DNA of 64,000 bases from Stenopsyche tienmushanensis (lineage: Eukaryota; Arthropoda; Insecta; Trichoptera; Stenopsychidae), in contig WACJ01000406.1 in the NCBI GenBank assembly GCA_008973525.1, positions 1,960,930-2,024,929 on the forward strand. Reading direction: 5' to 3'. Under the pieces are notes generated by a model. That model was not told where the DNA came from and ran no database searches. It saw only the letters and a program-made list of their open reading frames with translations. Positions 58,850 through 64,000 of the stretch are shown piece by piece; position 1 is the stretch's first letter, and every line of letters starts with the position of its first letter. The translations under genes were made by a program, and so were the position numbers.

Positions 58850-59830
58850 TTATTGACTTCTTCGGCGTCTATATATCGCCACGCTGCGTTTTTAGCGGAT
58901 ATTTTTCGCTATAAAGATATACGGCTGCTATGCACTCAGTCGATTAAATTAAGTGATCATTGTTTTACTCCAGATACACTTAAGCTTTTTTTGTGCGGAA
59001 GATCTCACAAAAAAAATTGCACACAAAGCTATGACTTACATAGAAAAAGTAAAGATGCATTCCATGCATTTTAAAAACCGCATAACTTTGAAACAGCTAT
59101 ATAAAATATAAACAAAAACGTACAAAAAATTTAATAAAAAAGCAGGAAAATAAACCATCATTAGTAATATTTTAAGGATGTCTGACTTGTCTAAACCTTC
59201 ACCAGAAAAATTATAATTATTTTAATTACAAACTATCATCGCTGTATGATAATTTTCAAAGACTCAAAATCGTTCTCTTCTTCGGAAGAAATAGTATGCG
59301 CAGTGTCAATCTCTCATTGTTCTGTATAGATTTTCTATTTCTAATAATATAATTCTTAATTAATAAAGATGTTGCTATATACCACAACAAAAAAAATCAG
59401 TCAAAAAAAAGAATTTTGAAAAAAATAAAATTATATATTTTTACAAGACTAATCTTAGAAAAAATGCAAAAAAAAACAAAATCGTTTTTTCCCAAATTTC
59501 GGTTAATGTTGATGATTTATTTTCTATTTTATCCGAAATATCTCGATACGTGCTCTTTATGAAATTAAAAAAAAATGCTTTAAAAAAATCGTATAATTTA
59601 GAAATCACACAAAAAGAGATTTGAGTGCATTCAGACAGGGATTTTTATACTATCCTTCACAATATTCAGCCTGTCTTCTAGAAATAAGTAGGGATATGAG
59701 GTTGTGTAAAAATGCCAAATATTGTAAAAAAAGCCATTGATATAAATGAGCTTGAAAATAATGACTATAGTGATTATATGCATGGCCTAGAAAAGACTGC
59801 AGCTTCGTTTCTGGAACATTAAATCCCGCC
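58850..59830 (+). repeat. Pogo-like repeat with GTGCG inverted ends and flanking dispersed repeat
   Basis: From 58971 GATACACTTAAGC plus a T-run and GTGCGGAAG mirrors CAAAAAGAGATTTGAGTGCAT near 59610-59632, as in the element at 9346-10014; AACCGCATAACTTTGAAAC and TCGTTCTCTTCTTCGGAAG words are shared. The flanks (58850-58970 and 59740-59830) match two adjacent pieces at 21068-21220, suggesting that this element inserted into an older repeat. ACTATCCTTCACAATATTCAG near 59650 also resembles part of the MITE at 2570-2886. Confidence 0.5.
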
Positions 59831-61660
59831 CTAATATTAGAATGATTCTACTGAAGAAATTTCAGTTTCTGTAAATGCAATATGAATGCTTATATTAGTC
59901 CACTATGAGAAAATATTGCCAATCATAATGTTTTTAGTCTAAATACAATATACATTTTTGATTGGTCAAAAATCATGTATTTTTGGATCAATTAATTTAA
60001 TATTTAATTTTAAATAGATTATTTTTTACCATAATTTCTTAATATTTTTAATGTATTTTAAAATATTAAATTCAAAGAGAGGTGGTTAAATTTTGATGTG
60101 TGCGTGATGTGTAAATATCGAAATTAATTAATTTCAGGCTAAGAATAAATGGATTGCTCTTGAACTGGATATCACAAGGAAATAGCACACGCTGTATAAT
60201 AAGGCATAATATCGTGTTTAATTAGATATAATACTTAATTATAGATTGGGTTTCGAGCGAGGCTCTGTGTCGATTTAATCTATCGTAATCGACGCCTGAT
60301 AAACGGCCGTTTTGTGCATTCGGTGGAGGGTGAAACGGTCCACCCGGCTTACGTCAAAATTCACCGTCACTCCCTCGCAATGCATTTTAAATTTTTCTCG
60401 ATCGTTCGACGCTCGCTGCGCGACAATTAAATTTCTAATCGGCTTATTTCTTCAGCCGCTGAAGAAACTCGAGCACCCGACGATGTAGGTCGTCCGCCGA
60501 GAGATATTTCAAGTGAAAGATTCCGACGAATTCTTTTCAATTTTCGAGAACGTCGACTGGAACAGTAGCGCAAGGCGTAACCGAAGACGGTTAATTCTTA
60601 TACTGTTCATCCTTGCGAAAATTACGATGTAGCGGAATGGCGAGCGGGCAATTTTATGAGAACGCATCCGATCATGATTATTCAATGTCTAACCGTAAAC
60701 GTATCTTGCAAAAAATGCGCGTTCAATAGACTATTAAGCTCGGATGCCACTTTATGATCGGCTTATAAATTTGCTTCACACGCGTAAACGTCGGCGGATC
60801 CGCGATGATTCTTTTATAAATGCTTTATTATTCCGTACATGTAAATTGAATCGATGATTTTGGGCATAAAGCCAAGTAGCTGCGAAATTGCCATAGAGAC
60901 ATTCATATCGGGCGGCTAATCGAGACCATAGACAATTCAAAAGTTTTGCCCGAGCGAAGAGCACACGCGGCCATAACCGTATCGTGCGAATACTACTTCT
61001 ATTTCTTCAGATTTAATTTTATTATAACGCTCTCGGGCAGCGATACGAGCTGGCGATTTACGATCGATAATTATCGGATGAAAGTATTACATATGGCTGC
61101 TCGTTAAGATTTACATTATAATTCAATTCAGATCGAGCTATATCTGTCCAGTTATTAGCGACACGTAATCCGCCATAGTCTATATAGTCGAGCGATCGAC
61201 GTGAGAAGCTTTTCTCGATTCTACGATGTCAGAAAAATGCATTTTATATTCTGCCATCAATATTCATGTTTCAACGCTTTTATTGTTTCCTCCGCTGTAA
61301 GACTAATGGGTTGCGAATTAAAAAAAAACTCTTTTGAGCAACGGGGGGAAATTTCTCAAGCGGAACAGAACGCAGATAAAATTCATTTAATTAAATACAT
61401 AAATTACATGCATCAACACCAATTATATAGATTATCATATTTTTGTTCCAAATGCCGTATATTCACGCATCATCTTTATTAGTACGGGAGGCAGCGACAT
61501 TATTTATGTAATTATTCTTACAAAGCTGATTCGTTCTCATTTTCTTGCTTTAATATTGTAAATAAACAAAACGGCAGTCTACTGCGATAATATTGTTGCT
61601 GACATTTATAACAATTTTTGAAACCTGTAAATAAATATATAAATTTATTCTACCTATAAG
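59831..61660. other. No gene recognised; CpG-richer patch at 60270-60620
   Basis: The patch has less AT-rich sequence with many CG dinucleotides and short open frames, plus a small inverted repeat (TTCTTCAGCCGCTGAAGAA near 60450). No domain is recognisable. It could be conserved regulatory DNA. Confidence 0.35.
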
Positions 61661-62420
61661 TAAGGGATCCAATCCTAGAATCCCGGACAGTTTTAGGTGC
61701 TCATGACTGCCGGGATTAGTAAACGTAATCCCGAAAAATTCGGGATCGAAATTTTTATCTAACAGAAATCATACACCTCACCAGCACGATGAAGGCTACT
61801 AAATCGAAACATTCCCGACGAAATCTGGACGCTTGAAAACAGTGGCGTAGCTACTAATTGGTGAGCTTAGGCGACGCCTAGGGGCAGTAATTGTCTAATC
61901 TATGTATACATATATACAGTACATATATGTTTTTCAAATTGTTATATTAACCTTTCCCTACCGGTAATGTATTTACTACACCTCGACTCTAATAATGGGA
62001 ATATCGATATTAAATATATAAATAATTTGTCGGGAAATCGGGAATTTTGCGAGTTTTAGTCCGTGTCTCAGCAGAAAGGAATTTTATCAGTCAAATTGAT
62101 GGTGTTATACGAAAATGGAGGCTCATGCGGTCATCAACTTGAACTAGCATTTAAATATGTGATGACGATACCTCCAACGAGTGAGGAGGTTTAGCATGCA
62201 TTTTCAGCAGCAAGTTGCCTGGCTACCAAAATCAGATCCAGACTAAATAACGAAACACTCGATGCTTTATTGTTACTTCGGGCATGCTATGAAATTTATC
62301 AATGTAAGATCTTAATCTTTGGAAAATCCCGGTCCCGAGATCCCGGGACTGACCCCGGGATGGTCTAATGCAATCCCGAAATCCCGAGATCGACATTTTG
62401 GCTCGAGATTCAATTCCCTA
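61661..62420 (-). mobile_element. hAT-like TAGGGAATC element, copy C, with perfect 8-bp target duplication
   Basis: The element is 760 bp, flanked by CCTATAAG at 61653-61660 and 62421-62428, an exact 8-bp duplication as made by hAT transposases. Ends: TAAGGGATCCAATCC at the left and, inverted, TAGGGAATTGAATCTCGAG at the right. Subterminal regions are full of CCCGGGAT/ATCCCGGG palindromic words on both sides. No transposase is encoded. This copy defines the family of copies A (4492) and B (33978). Confidence 0.93.
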
Positions 62421-62428
62421 CCTATAAG

Positions 62429-63852
62429 ATATTGTAATGCTTCAAGAATTGCAATACTTCAACCAAGTTCCCGCGCAACTTTAGTCACTTCTATCAAAGC
62501 CCTGGCCACCTTGTATCGAAAGTTAACGACGTTTATTTGATAGTAATTAACGCAGACTATTTGTAGACAAAAAAAGAGTTTTGTAGATTTTAATTTAATG
62601 CCGGTATGTACAATTATTTAGGTCTCGAAAATATCCATAGTGTTGAAATTCCTGATATACATTGTATGTATTGGGGTAAAATTTTAATCGCTGCCTCCCG
62701 TATATATATGACCATACATTTTTCAATTCTAATTCACAAATGCTTGCTATATAATGCCTTTAACTTACATTTTTAATTTATTCTTAAACATTACGACTTC
62801 TTTCATATTCAAATCAGCACCGTATTCCTTTCGTTCTTTAATATTTCTCCGATTCGATGTGATATATTGAAACCACTTCTGAAGCACGCTTGCTATGCTA
62901 TTAATCTAATTTAGATTCAAATGGCTTACTTATAGTCATGGGTATAATAAAAAATCGACAAGAGAACAATTTAATAGTATTAATGGAGTTATCGTCTTCC
63001 CTGATTGCCTTCCCCTTTTGATTCGATTTAATTGCCTGCTGTTATTTTTCGGGAATGATTTCTAGAATTGCTTCGTCTATTGTTAAAATGTTTTTCATAG
63101 TATGAATATCAAATATCAACATAATAATTTAGATACAAAGCGATATAATAATAATATGTTTGATGACATCAAACTCATTTAGTAAAAAAAATGGGCGAGG
63201 CAAAACTATTCATTATCAACCAATATTATTCACTATAAAATGAGTTATAGTCAGGCATAAAAAATGAGGATAAGACTTGAGAAAATCTGATCCAAAAAAA
63301 GATTTGGTTTCCTAGTCTCAAAATTTTACTACAGGGAATATGTTATCCAGGACTTGATCTACAGTGGAATCTATCGATTGATCCAACATTTATAACAATT
63401 GCGGGACTTCCTCTTACATCTTCTCCTCTGGCAAATGCTACCAAATGATTGTTATTTTTATCTTTTGATTCTCTTTTCTTATTATTTTAACTTGATGATT
63501 CATTCTTCCATAAATGCCTGATAATCAAACAAACCTTAGCTTCATTAGAATTTTTTAAAACTTAGGTTCCGGATTACCTTTTAATTTGTAGAAAAGAATC
63601 TTTATCAACAAAGTTGAATCTAATATTGTCTCAAGTCAATGAACAATTTCGTTAATTCTGCTATCAGGTTGGCAGTTGAAAATATCATACCTGGGTCTTT
63701 GTCAGAGGCTTAATGTTTCGCATAAAATCTACATTTTTGGGTAATTATTCATTTTTACGTTCCCAATTAGAGACTGTACTCTTTACCTGGACTTGTCCTT
63801 TTTCCGTTAGTATTTGACCTCAGTACGAGAATACCGTTATTAGATAATAAAA
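62429..63852. other. No recognised feature
   Basis: AT-rich DNA with no supported gene. Part of 63250-63850 may be a very decayed LINE lying upstream of the fragment at 63853, but I could not anchor any motif. Confidence 0.35.
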
Positions 63853-63993
63853 AATGGACCTTTTGGAATGTCTTCATCTACCTGCGGATTTCACCGATTG
63901 GATTTTCTCAAAAAATTACAACAGGAGTGCATACCGTCGGTACATGAGTCCCTCGAGGAGGGCCTGCGCAACGCTTTTATGCCTTTGTCAATA
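63853..63993 (+). pseudogene. Possible reverse transcriptase fragment at window edge
   Basis: A 46-codon plus frame beginning MDLLECLHLPADFTDWIF and continuing with an arginine-containing stretch resembles the segment of LINE reverse transcriptases in which a leucine-rich L...L..P..F..WI block precedes the catalytic core. The catalytic motifs themselves would lie beyond the window or after the stop at its end. The identification rests on one short block and is weak. Confidence 0.2.
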
Positions 63994-64000
63994 AATCCCT

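Noticed and set aside
1..64000. CRISPR array, prophage, operon or plasmid-like system
   Set aside because: No regularly spaced repeats, no long bacterial-type genes and no such signals; composition and transposons are those of an animal genome.

Overview
This 64 kb window looks like intergenic or intronic DNA from an insect or other arthropod nuclear genome. The base composition is AT-rich throughout, no open frame exceeds about 165 codons, nothing resembles an operon or bacterial signals, and the recognisable coding matter is almost all decayed transposons of kinds common in insects: Tigger/pogo, mariner, hAT, piggyBac-like MITEs, R1-like and RTE-like LINEs, and a possible Helitron. The order or species cannot be fixed from the sequence. 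I find no host protein gene that I can support.

Layout. 1.5-3.1 kb holds a Tigger remnant carrying two nested insertions. 4.5-5.0 kb is a hAT-like non-autonomous element. 7.3-8.6 kb is a second Tigger, followed by piggyBac-like MITEs at 8.7, 12.5 and 15.8 kb. 18.4-18.9 kb is a dead mariner. 19.2-19.7 kb is a GC-rich island with a good TATA-plus-initiator promoter candidate and two splice-donor-like sites. 20.3 kb starts a hAT-like element; 23.6-24.3 kb is an internally deleted mariner. 24.4-26.2 kb holds tandem 5'-truncated R1-like LINEs on the minus strand. 28-29.5 kb has a hAT-like element with a perfect 8-bp target duplication, plus a Tigger fragment. 31.7-33.0 kb is a Tigger with both ends intact. 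34-35 kb has a hAT-like element abutting a mariner, and 36.2 kb a tiny mariner MITE. About 36.3-40.3 kb is empty. 40.3-41.4 kb mixes a hAT-like end, a tandem duplication, a small Helitron-like ORF and a MITE. 44-50 kb has more hAT-like copies, a mariner-family DDE fragment and a Tigger1-like C-terminus. 51.6-54.7 kb is a LINE-rich block: an RTE-like reverse transcriptase split exactly at a TTAA by a piggyBac-like element, between three copies of a repeat with an ATC tail. 55.3-55.6 kb is a second GC-rich island. 57.6-58.7 kb is a full-length hAT-like element with a mariner inside it. 61.7-62.4 kb is a hAT-like element with a perfect 8-bp duplication.

How the parts relate. Several insertions can be ordered in time because younger elements sit inside older ones, and because one Tigger paralogue at 28.8 kb preserves the empty site of an insertion at 2.6 kb. 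None of the transposases is intact. The main value of the window is as a record of transposition, with clean target-site duplications, chimeric MITEs and fold-back repeats, and one plausible promoter. I saw no convincing evidence of an undescribed functional system.
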